Assembly: GCA_966095595.1 (NCBI GenBank)
Contig: CBHTUB010000368.1
Span: forward strand, 1-6,294
Direction: 5' to 3'
Length of the DNA: 6,294 bases
From: Chryseosolibacter sp966095595
GTDB taxonomy: Bacteria > Bacteroidota > Bacteroidia > Cytophagales > Cyclobacteriaceae
Below, one piece after another: positions 1 to 5,970 of the stretch (position 1 is the stretch's first letter; the number at the start of each line of letters is the position of its first letter). The position numbers and the translations under genes were made by a program. The notes beneath the pieces are model-generated. The model searched no databases and was not told where the DNA came from. It saw only the letters and a list, made by a program, of their open reading frames with translations.

Positions 1-1737
1 ATAAGGAGTCGGCTCGCCAAGATAATCGAACCCTGTCCAGATGAACATGCCCGACAGGTGCGGATGTTTTTTCATGATGCGTAACGTCTCTTCGTGCGTC
101 GATCCCCACGGTGCGCTCACATTGTCGTAGGCAGAAACGGTATTGCCGGGATTTCCCTCGTTGAATGGCTTATCCCACGCGATCGGCCAACGCCTGATGC
201 TGTCTGACGGCATATCATAGTGTCCACGTGTCGCCAGTGCCGACGTTGTTTCGGTGGCAATAAATTTTTGCCCGGGAAATGTCTTCGGAAAACGTTCGAA
301 CTTGTCGTGGTTATAATTGAAGCCGATAAGATCGGGCACACCCGATTTAATGATATAGTTATCGGGTGTCGGCGAGTTGTTGGCAGTAGTGATCGGACGT
401 GTCGTGTCAAGGGACCGCACGATCGATGCCAGCTCCTTCGCGATCGGTGTGCCTGTGCTGTCCCACTGTTCTACTATCTCGTTACCGATGCTCCAGATGA
501 TGACGCTCGGATGATTGCGATCACGGAAAATAAAATCTTCGAGGTCGCGTTTATGCCATTCATTCCAATCGAGGCTGTAATCAAAGTCCGTCTTTTTCTT
601 CTTCCACATATCAAACATCTCGTCCATCACGATAAAACCCATTTCGTCGCAGAGATCCAGCAGCTCGGGCGCAGGGGGATTGTGGGATGTTCTGATCGCA
701 TTGACGCCCATTGCCTTCAGGAGCTGCAACTGACGTTCGATGGCTCGTTTATTGACTGCCGCACCAAGCGCTCCGAGGTCATGATGATTGCACACTCCCC
801 ATAGTTTCATTGCCTTGCCGTTCAATACAAAACCTTTTTCCGCATCGAAGTCGAAATAACGAATACCGAAGCGCAGCGTCGTGCGGTCGACCATTTTTTT
901 CCGGGCACGAAGCTCAGTGACAAGGGTATACAGATAGGGTGATTCAACGGACCAAAGCTGAGGGCCGTCCATATCGATCGAAATCGAAACATTTTTCGAT
1001 TCAGCAATAGGCTCGTTTATTGATTTCGTCGCAATCTCTTTTCCGTTTGCATCGACGATGCGAAAGGTAACTTCAACGGGAGAATTGCTACCAGCAGTAT
1101 TGACGATCGGCGTCTCGACACGTACCGTTGCACGCTTGCCCTGAACGGATGACATGATAAACGTCTTCCAATGATCATGATATAATTTTCCGATCTGTGT
1201 CAACCACACGTTTCTGTAGATGCCGGAGCCTGAATACCATCGCGAATTGGGTTGATGGCTGTTGTCTACCCGGACGGCGATAACGTTTTTCCGGTCTCCA
1301 TATATATAGGGAGTGAGATCGTACTTAAAGGATATATACCCATTGGGGCGTTTACCCAAATAATGTCCGTTTATCCATACTTCGCTGTTCCGGTAAATGC
1401 CATCGAATTCAATAAAGGTCAATACGTCCGCGGACGACTTCATTTCGAAGGCCTTGCGATACCAACCTACGCCGCCCGGCAAGGCCCCGCCCCCTACACC
1501 GGCCGGATGTTTTTCAGAGAATTCTCCTTCAATGCTCCAGTCGTGCGGAAGGTCCAGGGTGCGCCATTTTGCATCGTCGAATGCAACCTGTTCTGCACCG
1601 GCTACATCTCCCAGATGAAAACGCCACGCTGCGTTGAAGTCGTTACTCCTTCGGTCCTGCGCTCCTGCGGTGATAAAAACTGATACGGAAAAGATGAATG
1701 TTAAAAGTCTGCGAAATAATAAAACGGTATGTTCCAT
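1..1737 (-). CDS. Secreted glycoside hydrolase family 2 (beta-galactosidase-type), C-terminus cut by window edge
   Basis: An exo-acting retaining glycosidase, probably removing beta-linked galactose or a related sugar from oligosaccharides in the periplasm or outside the cell. The frame is open from an ATG at 1737 to base 1 (579 codons, no stop or frameshift), so the 3' end lies outside. An in-frame stop at 1801-1803 and a good signal peptide (residues 1-26, cut at AGA|Q) support this start. The GH2 sugar-binding jelly roll covers about 30-185 (LPHDWSIEG at 63-71, GVGWYRKAF at 89-97, a Trp/Tyr/Gly-rich SGSGIYRNVW near 170). An Ig-like domain covers about 190-295. The TIM barrel starts near 300 (NHHDLGALG at 317-325, RTSHNPP at 349-355). 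Probable acid/base is E420 (WSIGNE) and nucleophile E496 (IATETTS). The WTGFDYLGEPTPY stretch (567-579) is typical of GH2 enzymes with a C-terminal DUF4982. Such proteins usually have 700-850 residues, so roughly 150-250 are missing. The exact substrate cannot be read from sequence, and no SusC/D genes are in view. Confidence 0.93.
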   Translation of the reverse strand, partial: MEHTVLLFRRLLTFIFSVSVFITAGAQDRRSNDFNAAWRFHLGDVAGAEQVAFDDAKWRTLDLPHDWSIEGEFSEKHPAGVGGGALPGGVGWYRKAFEMKSSADVLTFIEFDGIYRNSEVWINGHYLGKRPNGYISFKYDLTPYIYGDRKNVIAVRVDNSHQPNSRWYSGSGIYRNVWLTQIGKLYHDHWKTFIMSSVQGKRATVRVETPIVNTAGSNSPVEVTFRIVDANGKEIATKSINEPIAESKNVSISIDMDGPQLWSVESPYLYTLVTELRARKKMVDRTTLRFGIRYFDFDAEKGFVLNGKAMKLWGVCNHHDLGALGAAVNKRAIERQLQLLKAMGVNAIRTSHNPPAPELLDLCDEMGFIVMDEMFDMWKKKKTDFDYSLDWNEWHKRDLEDFIFRDRNHPSVIIWSIGNEIVEQWDSTGTPIAKELASIVRSLDTTRPITTANNSPTPDNYIIKSGVPDLIGFNYNHDKFERFPKTFPGQKFIATETTSALATRGHYDMPSDSIRRWPIAWDKPFNEGNPGNTVSAYDNVSAPWGSTHEETLRIMKKHPHLSGMFIWTGFDYLGEPTPY

Positions 1738-1929
1738 TTTTAGAAAAGTTACCCACAATCGGTTGCATAAAAGTAACACTGCGACATAAGTCAAAATGTC
1801 TCAAGTCGCTTCTGTGAGTCCAAAAGAGGGGTACATTTTGTTTCAAATAACAGCTTGATTTTTTTCATCGTCTACTTTTCAGGGACATCGTTCATTCTCA
1901 CTCGCCGTCTATCCGTTAACACTTTAAAA

Positions 1930-1943
1930 TTCGGTTCACCGAA
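1930..1943. repeat. Short inverted repeat upstream of the GH2 gene
   Basis: TTCGGT (1930-1935) and ACCGAA (1938-1943) are perfect inverted arms separated by TC. The site lies about 190 bases upstream of the GH2 start and about 80 bases upstream of the possible small ORF at 2026. It could be an operator half-site pair. As RNA it would be only a 5-bp stem with a 4-base loop, and no T-run follows on either strand, so a terminator is unlikely. A repeat this short can arise by chance. Confidence 0.3.
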
Positions 1944-1979
1944 ACTCAAAACGATCACACTTATGAGTCATTACGAGCA

Positions 1980-2009
1980 TTGCGAAATAACAAAACACAG
2001 CTATTTTCG
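1980..2009 (+). promoter_or_regulatory. Weak candidate Bacteroidota promoter for the small ORF at 2026
   Basis: TTG at 1980-1982 is followed, after 19 bases, by TATTTTCG at 2002-2009. That is one mismatch from the Bacteroidota -7 consensus TAnnTTTG, and the spacing is within the usual range for the -33 TTG. The box ends 16 bases before the ATG at 2026, which would give a very short leader. One-mismatch boxes are common in AT-rich DNA, so this is only suggestive. Confidence 0.22.
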
Positions 2010-2025
2010 CCCATCCTTGTGAGAT

Positions 2026-2133
2026 ATGTCTGAAGACTTGAAGCGAATTAAGCGCATTATGCTGGTGTTTGAAATTGTTTTATACGTGGTGGTAGCCACC
2101 AGCGTGTTATTGATATTGAATGCTTTTGTATGA
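2026..2133 (+). CDS. Possible 35-residue single-span membrane protein
   Basis: ATG to TGA encodes 35 residues. The first eleven are charged (MSEDLKRIKRI). About 24 hydrophobic residues follow (12-35: Leu, Val, Ile, Phe, with one Glu at 16), ending almost at the C-terminus. This is the layout of a small inner-membrane protein with a cytoplasmic basic N-terminus. A one-mismatch Bacteroidota promoter lies just upstream; there is no clear ribosome-binding site, which is normal for this phylum. Against it: 36 codons can be open by chance, and the reading frame contains a hairpin (2087-2101). I do not recognise a family. Function is unknown. The ORF runs opposite to both neighbours, so it would be a separate transcript. 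Confidence 0.35.
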   Translation: MSEDLKRIKRIMLVFEIVLYVVVATSVLLILNAFV

Positions 2134-2211
2134 TACCGCGTCATACTGCTGGTAATGAACTGCGCCAGCTGGTATCCCGAAATCCCTCCTGAAAAGTTAG
2201 AAACAACACGG

Positions 2212-2973
2212 TCAACTCACCAATTCACGGTAGGCCGAGCGTTGGCGTGAATTCATCCCCAGGCGTTGAAAATCCTTTGCATTGTGAATTGCAGAGACCT
2301 CTATGTCGTTGTTGAAGTATACATACACATCGTCAACACCTTTTTGTGCCTTGATCCTGTCGCAGATCGCCTTCATCTCGCTGATACTGTATAACGAACG
2401 GTAAAGCTGTGGCACTCCATGGAATCGGTAATACATGACAGGCGAGGTTTTCATTACATCGTCCGGCAGATCCGGATAACTTATCCCGCAGAATGTCACA
2501 TTGTTCTCTCTCAACGACTGGAACACCTCCCTATGCCACCAGCTTGCGTGTCTGAACTCTATGACGTTGCTGAATGCCGGATCAAGGGTATCCAGTAACC
2601 TGGCGAGGTTTTCGTCCGTATATGCGAAGTTCGGATGGAGCTGAAAGAGAACGGGGCCCAATTTGTCCTTCAGCCCCTTGTCAACCACGTTATAAAAGTC
2701 GTCCAACTGCCTCTTTGCATTCAAAAACTTTTTATAGTGTGTTACCAGCCTCGGCACCTTTACTGTAAATCTAAAATCATCAGGGGAGCGATCATACCAG
2801 TCCTGCAGCGTATGAAGCTTCGGATAGCGGTAGAAGGTGACGTTGATCTCGACTGTATTGAAAAATTCGCAGTAATACTCAAACCATTTTTTTGTCGCCA
2901 GGTCTTCGGGATAAAACCCGCCACGCCAGTGCTTGTAGGAAAATCCCGAGCAGCCGATCCACCAGTTTTTCAT
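2212..2973 (-). CDS. DUF72 (YecE-like) TIM-barrel protein
   Basis: A complete 253-residue member of the DUF72 family (YecE in E. coli), cytoplasmic TIM-barrel proteins whose biochemical role is not established. Family blocks appear in order: GCSGFSYKHWRGGFYP at 7-22, FNTVEINVTFYRYP at 38-51, FTVKVPRLVTH at 69-79, GPVLFQLHPNF at 106-116, VIEFRHASWW at 137-146, YYRFHG at 181-186, and YVYFNND at 217-223. The conserved Glu42, Arg49, His113, Glu139, Arg141, His142, His185 and Asn221-222 are the likely pocket residues. Length is typical (230-290 residues), and the ATG leads directly into the first beta strand, as is usual. It stands alone, transcribed divergently from the gene at 3343. An inverted repeat lies 8 bases upstream of its start codon. 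Confidence 0.95.
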   Translation of the reverse strand: MKNWWIGCSGFSYKHWRGGFYPEDLATKKWFEYYCEFFNTVEINVTFYRYPKLHTLQDWYDRSPDDFRFTVKVPRLVTHYKKFLNAKRQLDDFYNVVDKGLKDKLGPVLFQLHPNFAYTDENLARLLDTLDPAFSNVIEFRHASWWHREVFQSLRENNVTFCGISYPDLPDDVMKTSPVMYYRFHGVPQLYRSLYSISEMKAICDRIKAQKGVDDVYVYFNNDIEVSAIHNAKDFQRLGMNSRQRSAYRELVS

Positions 2974-3342
2974 GGAATGTTTTTATCGCGATGATAAAAT
3001 TTTTACGCCGTGATCCCCCAGCGGACAATGCCATCGTCAATGGTCGGTTCAGGCTTATCACGCGATTGCTTTAGCTTAACGAGGTACCAAACTAACTACC
3101 AACAGCTCCAACATAATTTTCCTTCATCAACGCCTTTTCTTTATGGCTCGCAAACGACTACAGACGAATGTCTGCGCCCCGCCAAGATCGGTGTTTATAA
3201 GCATCGTTGACTATGTAACAAGAATTAACCTCTATTTTTTCCGTGCAACCACAAAATCCTATTTCCAAAAAAAGGACCCAGGTAATTTGTCCGTGGCTTT
3301 GTGATTTATATATTCCCCGAGCAAACAAAAGCAAGTCATTTT
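2974..3342. other. Divergent intergenic region
   Basis: These 369 bases separate the start of the minus-strand DUF72 gene from the plus-strand gene at 3343, so both promoters should lie here. The stretch is open in several frames, but the translations are low in hydrophobic core and look non-coding. Weak plus-strand promoter candidate: TTG at 3207-3209, 23 bases, then TATTTTTT at 3233-3240 (last base differs from TAnnTTTG). Weak minus-strand -7 candidate: CAAACTAA at 3088-3095, one mismatch. Possible nested pairing lies at 3250-3303 (CACAAA with TTTGTG, inner GGAC with GTCC), of uncertain meaning. No RNA gene or riboswitch was recognised. Confidence 0.6.
2981..2999. repeat. Inverted repeat just upstream of the DUF72 start
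   Basis: TTTTATC (2981-2987) and GATAAAA (2993-2999) are perfect 7-base arms around a 5-base centre, GCGAT. The repeat begins 8 bases upstream of the DUF72 start codon, so it would sit in the 5' leader of that mRNA, or act as a DNA operator. The stem is AT-rich and thermodynamically weak. A regulator-binding site is a guess. Confidence 0.3.
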
Positions 3343-3630
3343 ATGTGTGAGCATCTAACGCCCCTCGACATCGAGCTAAAGGCCAGGAAGATCATGGAAA
3401 CTTATCGCGGACAGGCATGGAGTCGCAATTGCCGGGAGTGGGCCTACTATGATTGCGTGCTGGAACTGGATAAGCTAAAGGCGAGATATAACTTCCCTGA
3501 CTTCATCACGATCCATGTCAACGACGATAACAAATCGGGTATGGAAGCGGGTTTTTATTGTTCGTTGTGCCATGATGCAATAATGGGATCGCACCCTGAC
3601 ATGGGCAACGGAAAGATCCTTGTAGAATAA
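3343..3630 (+). CDS. Conserved-looking 95-residue Cys/His protein of unknown function
   Basis: A small soluble protein with no signal peptide or membrane span. It starts MCEHL and ends with a block reading FYCSLCHDAIMGSHP (71-85). Cys2, His4, Cys73, Cys76 and His77 could form a zinc site joining the two ends; Cys30 and Cys38 flank an aromatic stretch (WSRNCREWAYYDC, 26-38). I chose the ATG at 3343 over an in-frame GTG at 3301 because the ATG has an A-rich leader and puts the CxH pair at the N-terminus; the GTG would add 14 residues with no pattern. The 39-base gap to the next gene suggests co-transcription with 3670 and perhaps 4029. I recall similar hypothetical proteins with this CxH...CxxCH layout but know no function; metal binding is inference. 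Confidence 0.8.
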   Translation: MCEHLTPLDIELKARKIMETYRGQAWSRNCREWAYYDCVLELDKLKARYNFPDFITIHVNDDNKSGMEAGFYCSLCHDAIMGSHPDMGNGKILVE

Positions 3631-3669
3631 GGGAACTCAAACAGGAACGCATCACGTATTTTACAAACA

Positions 3670-3981
3670 ATGAAGATCCGGACGATAAACAGGTTGATTG
3701 GATATGGGATCCTGGTGTTCCTGGTTGGGTTCTTTTTCGGACTTCATTGGCTCCGGTATTTGCAACTGCTGATGCCAATCGGGTCTCTTATGACATTTAT
3801 TGGAGTATTCTTTTTTCTGAAGGACACGAACTGGACAGATCAGTTTAAAAAAGACCCCCGGGAAGACGTACTGACCTATTTCTGGAACGTGATCGTGCTC
3901 AAATTATGGACTTTCATTTTTGTGTTGTGGATGATCTCAATGGATCTGCTTCTTATCTTTAACGGACTGGTCAATGCCTGA
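3670..3981 (+). CDS. Small three-span integral membrane protein, unknown function
   Basis: A 103-residue, strongly hydrophobic protein. Predicted spans by eye are about 8-25, 31-50 and 74-99. They are separated by a short His/Arg turn (26-30) and a charged loop (51-69, with a KKDPRED stretch) that would face one side of the inner membrane. Basic residues at the N-terminus (MKIRTINR) suggest a cytoplasmic N-terminus. There is no catalytic motif and no family I recognise. The ATG has an A-rich leader (acaaaca). It lies 39 bases after the Cys/His gene and 47 bases before the SUKH gene, so the three may form one operon. It could be a small immunity or accessory membrane protein, but nothing in the sequence proves it. 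Confidence 0.8.
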   Translation: MKIRTINRLIGYGILVFLVGFFFGLHWLRYLQLLMPIGSLMTFIGVFFFLKDTNWTDQFKKDPREDVLTYFWNVIVLKLWTFIFVLWMISMDLLLIFNGLVNA

Positions 3982-3998
3982 AAAACCTCTGGTTCAGG
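3977..3998 (+). repeat. Inverted repeat overlapping the stop codon of the membrane-protein gene
   Basis: CCTGAA (3977-3982) and TTCAGG (3993-3998) are perfect arms, and the first includes the TGA stop at 3979-3981. An alternative fold pairs CCTG/CAGG and AACC/GGTT with a three-A bulge. No T-run follows, so it is not a standard terminator. It may be an mRNA processing or partial stop signal between the membrane protein and the SUKH gene, or chance. Confidence 0.3.
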
Positions 3999-4028
3999 TA
4001 TTGACCGTATTATGGCTAATTTTCAGGA

Positions 4029-4586
4029 ATGAACAAACAAATCATTTACGACTTTGTTGACAGGAGGTTAAAGTCACTTGGGGAGCTCGACGGGATGCGC
4101 CTGCCTCATAACGACATGCCACACGAAATGATCGACACCACAAAGGAAAGATGGGACGACTGGATACCCTGGAAGCCTGTAAAAAGTACAGTCACCGACA
4201 GCGACTTGATGGAGATCGAAAAATTGATCGGCAAACCGTTCCCGGCATCTTACAAAGAATTCCTGAAGTACAAGCATTTCTATGACCTCGACGCTCCGAA
4301 TCCAATGGAAGTAGTTTTCTTTCGGCACCCGATAAGAGACTGGAAAAAAGAATTTTTAACATACTACTCTTACGATTGGGTAAAAGACAGATTGATAGAT
4401 AAAGGCTATGTTCCGTTTGCCGGTCATGAGGATTGGGGCATTGTATGCTTTGACACCAACAGGAATGTCGAGTCACGCGAGTACCCCATAATCATGATCG
4501 ACCATGACCTGGTTTACGACGAGCCCCTGCCCTATGAGAATTTTGGAGACAACTTTATTGACATGATTGAAAAGCGGTTGATGTGA
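4029..4586 (+). CDS. SMI1/KNR4 (SUKH) family protein, possible immunity protein
   Basis: A 185-residue cytoplasmic protein with the SUKH fold signature. A WIPWKP segment (45-50) is followed by a helix pair with TDSDLMEIEKLIGKPFP (56-72) and SYKEFLKYKHF (74-84). Then come the strand MEVVFF (93-98), the segment W105 to Y116, the VPFAGHEDWGIVCFD core (128-142) and a C-terminal helix FGDNFIDMIEKRL. Length fits single-domain SUKH proteins (130-200 residues). In bacteria many SUKH proteins neutralise secreted or contact-dependent toxins by binding them; other members have regulatory or unknown roles. No toxin gene is within the window, so it is an orphan here. The ATG follows AGGA directly. There is a 47-base gap after the membrane protein and 163 bases to the next gene. 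Confidence 0.85.
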   Translation: MNKQIIYDFVDRRLKSLGELDGMRLPHNDMPHEMIDTTKERWDDWIPWKPVKSTVTDSDLMEIEKLIGKPFPASYKEFLKYKHFYDLDAPNPMEVVFFRHPIRDWKKEFLTYYSYDWVKDRLIDKGYVPFAGHEDWGIVCFDTNRNVESREYPIIMIDHDLVYDEPLPYENFGDNFIDMIEKRLM

Positions 4587-4618
4587 GCTGAACTGACCTT
4601 CATTATTTAAGAGATATT

Positions 4619-4639
4619 GGGATTGTATCGAATAGTCCC
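4619..4639 (+). repeat. Hairpin after the SUKH gene
   Basis: GGGATTGT (4619-4626) can pair with ATAGTCCC (4632-4639) over 8 base pairs, including two G-U pairs, around a 5-base loop. It lies 33 bases after the SUKH stop codon in the 163-base gap before the lipoprotein gene. No T-tract follows directly. It could be a weak transcription end or an mRNA 3'-end stabiliser. Confidence 0.3.
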
Positions 4640-4749
4640 GACGATTAGAAATACTTTAGGCACGAAAAAAATTTAAGGAATGCAATAGCAGGAAATCCTT
4701 TCCATATACGTAGAGTTCATTTGGGTTATTAACTGAATAAACAAATCCC

Positions 4750-5169
4750 ATGAAGGCATCCATTTGCGCGATCATCCTCTTCTCCCTGGCATCTTGCTCG
4801 AATGGCAGCCATGCGAACGAAGACTTTATTGACAAGTTACTTGACCTCACAACTGCAACGTCAAGCACCGAATACTCCGGCAAGGAATATGTGCAACTGA
4901 CGAACTTGTACGACTCGCTTGCCCACACTATTCCCGATGACAAAGATGAAAAGCTGATCCTTGTCGAACGGCTTAAGAAGCGAGGTTTCAAGGTCACGAA
5001 TTGGGGACGCGGAAATTTTCCACCGCTTGGGCCGAGGATCGTCATTATTGAATTAACAAAAGACAACTGCATGTGTGAGGTGACCAAGACTTACTACGCC
5101 ACAACTTCTGACACACTCTGGCAAATGGCTGAAGGAATCAATTGCAAACAGACCCTCACGGGCAATTGA
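4750..5169 (+). CDS. Small lipoprotein of unknown function
   Basis: A 139-residue precursor with a signal peptidase II signal: Lys2, a hydrophobic core, and the lipobox LASC with lipidated Cys16. The mature protein should be anchored in the inner or outer membrane, facing the periplasm or the surface. After a Ser/Thr-rich linker and a helical region (about 45-60) comes a compact block. ILVERLKKRGFKVTNWGRGN (70-89) leads into PPLGPRIVIIEL (91-102), then DNCMCE (105-110), TYYATTSDTLWQM (114-126) and Cys132. Cys107, Cys109 and Cys132 could form a disulfide. The GFKVTNWGRGN...GPRIV pattern looks like a conserved family, but I cannot name it. It lies 34 bases upstream of the hydrolase gene, so the two are likely co-transcribed. 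Confidence 0.85.
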   Translation: MKASICAIILFSLASCSNGSHANEDFIDKLLDLTTATSSTEYSGKEYVQLTNLYDSLAHTIPDDKDEKLILVERLKKRGFKVTNWGRGNFPPLGPRIVIIELTKDNCMCEVTKTYYATTSDTLWQMAEGINCKQTLTGN

Positions 5170-5203
5170 ACAGTCAGGAAACTCGAACGGCTAAAAACGG
5201 TCA

Positions 5204-5938
5204 ATGAGAAACAAGATGAGCAAAAGAAAAATATTCAAGACCATCTGGTTCGGAGCAGGGATCTTGTTCCTCGCTTGGAACTGGCTGACATTTCAATCAT
5301 GGAATCTGCCCAACGGCACTTTTGACAACAATTCCGAGGTCACCATAAGAGAGGACAACGATAGAATCACTTTCACTCCTGTCAAACATCAAGGAAAAAT
5401 CGAAGTGATCTTTTTTCAGGGAGGAATGACGGACCCCAAAGCCTATGCGCCATTATGCAGGGACATTGCCGAACGGGGGTTCACCTGCCATCTGATCAAA
5501 ATGTCGTGGAGACTACCTCAACTTGACTATAAAAAAGCATCTGATCTGTTTGACCTTAGCTCCGGTCAATACGTGATCGGAGGGCACTCCCAAGGTGGCA
5601 AGATGGCAGCACAATTCGTCTATGAAAATCCCGACTTACTGAAAGGCCTGTTCCTGGTCGGAACATCTCATCCCAGAGATATCGACTTGTCAAACCTTAC
5701 GATCCCCACTTTAAAACTATACGCCGAAAATGATGGACTGGCAAGTGTTGAAGAAGTGATGGAGAATCGATCCAGGCTTCCGCGAAATTCTAAACTGATA
5801 CTTGTCAAAGGTGGCAATCACTCTCAATTCGGTTACCTCGGTCAGCTGTTCATGGACAACGATGCACAAATTCCATTGGAGAAACAACAACATGAAACAT
5901 TGGAACACCTGATTTCATTCCTAAATGAGATCCAATAG
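5204..5938 (+). CDS. Membrane-anchored alpha/beta hydrolase (Abhydrolase_5-like)
   Basis: A 244-residue hydrolase, probably an esterase or related enzyme, tethered by one N-terminal span (about 11-30) after a basic start, with the catalytic domain in the periplasm. The fold signals are complete: an oxyanion region FFQGGMTDP (70-78), nucleophile elbow GGHSQGG with Ser129, acid Asp177 (YAENDG), and His206 in GGNHSQFG. The VIGGHSQGG...GLFLVGTSHP...LYAENDG...GGNHSQFG order matches the PF12695-type hydrolases. Substrate is unknown. Two starts are possible: ATG at 5204 or ATG at 5216 (MSKRKIF); both keep the anchor, and the second has a purine-rich leader (GAGAAACAAG). It follows the lipoprotein gene by 34 bases. 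The His motif is usually followed by a Tyr-Gly-x-Gln segment; here it is YLGQ, a mild variation. Confidence 0.9.
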   Translation: MRNKMSKRKIFKTIWFGAGILFLAWNWLTFQSWNLPNGTFDNNSEVTIREDNDRITFTPVKHQGKIEVIFFQGGMTDPKAYAPLCRDIAERGFTCHLIKMSWRLPQLDYKKASDLFDLSSGQYVIGGHSQGGKMAAQFVYENPDLLKGLFLVGTSHPRDIDLSNLTIPTLKLYAENDGLASVEEVMENRSRLPRNSKLILVKGGNHSQFGYLGQLFMDNDAQIPLEKQQHETLEHLISFLNEIQ

Positions 5939-5968
5939 CGTGTAACGAAAGAACCGCACCTGATTTCA
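5906..5968 (+). repeat. 12-base direct repeat spanning the end of the hydrolase gene
   Basis: CACCTGATTTCA occurs at 5906-5917, inside the hydrolase C-terminal codons, and again at 5957-5968, just after the stop. The copies are 51 bases apart start to start, and similarity does not extend beyond the 12 bases except for a GAA nearby on the left. It could be a remnant of a local duplication. Across 6.3 kb about one such chance pair is expected, so its meaning is doubtful. Confidence 0.4.
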
Positions 5969-5970
5969 CG

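Larger units (their letters stand above)
1738..2211. other. Intergenic stretch between the GH2 and DUF72 genes
   Basis: These 474 AT-rich bases lie between two minus-strand genes and hold no long reading frame with protein-like composition. I see a short inverted repeat (1930-1943), a possible plus-strand small membrane ORF with a weak promoter (1980-2133), a hairpin inside that ORF (TGGTGG at 2087-2092 with CCACCA at 2096-2101), and a 7-base direct repeat GCTGGTA (2148-2154 and 2168-2174). The GH2 promoter must lie here on the minus strand, but I found no perfect TAnnTTTG box in that orientation. No T-tract terminator was seen after the DUF72 gene. Confidence 0.7.

Noticed and set aside
220..804. 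194-codon plus-strand open frame
   Set aside because: It lies entirely antisense to the well-supported GH2 gene; its translation is Cys/Arg-rich with no domain pattern, while the opposite strand shows catalytic GH2 motifs.
1252..1683. 143-codon plus-strand open frame
   Set aside because: Antisense to the GH2 sugar-binding domain, whose conserved motifs are clear on the minus strand; it is a composition shadow.
1643..1846. 67-codon minus-strand frame at the GH2 start
   Set aside because: It overlaps the GH2 signal-peptide region in another frame and has no protein-like pattern; the GH2 frame continues into a full enzyme.
2635..2994. 119-codon plus-strand frame
   Set aside because: Antisense to the DUF72 gene, which has family motifs throughout.
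3010..3210. 66-codon plus-strand frame in the divergent intergenic region
   Set aside because: Its start is not ATG at the first position, the translation is Ser/Thr/Gln-rich without structure, and the region should hold two promoters.
3250..3303. Nested pairing CACAAA/TTTGTG and GGAC/GTCC as a riboswitch or small RNA
   Set aside because: Arms are short and widely spaced, and no known riboswitch core could be matched.
4656..5087. 143-codon minus-strand frame
   Set aside because: Antisense to the lipoprotein gene, which has a lipobox and a coherent mature domain.
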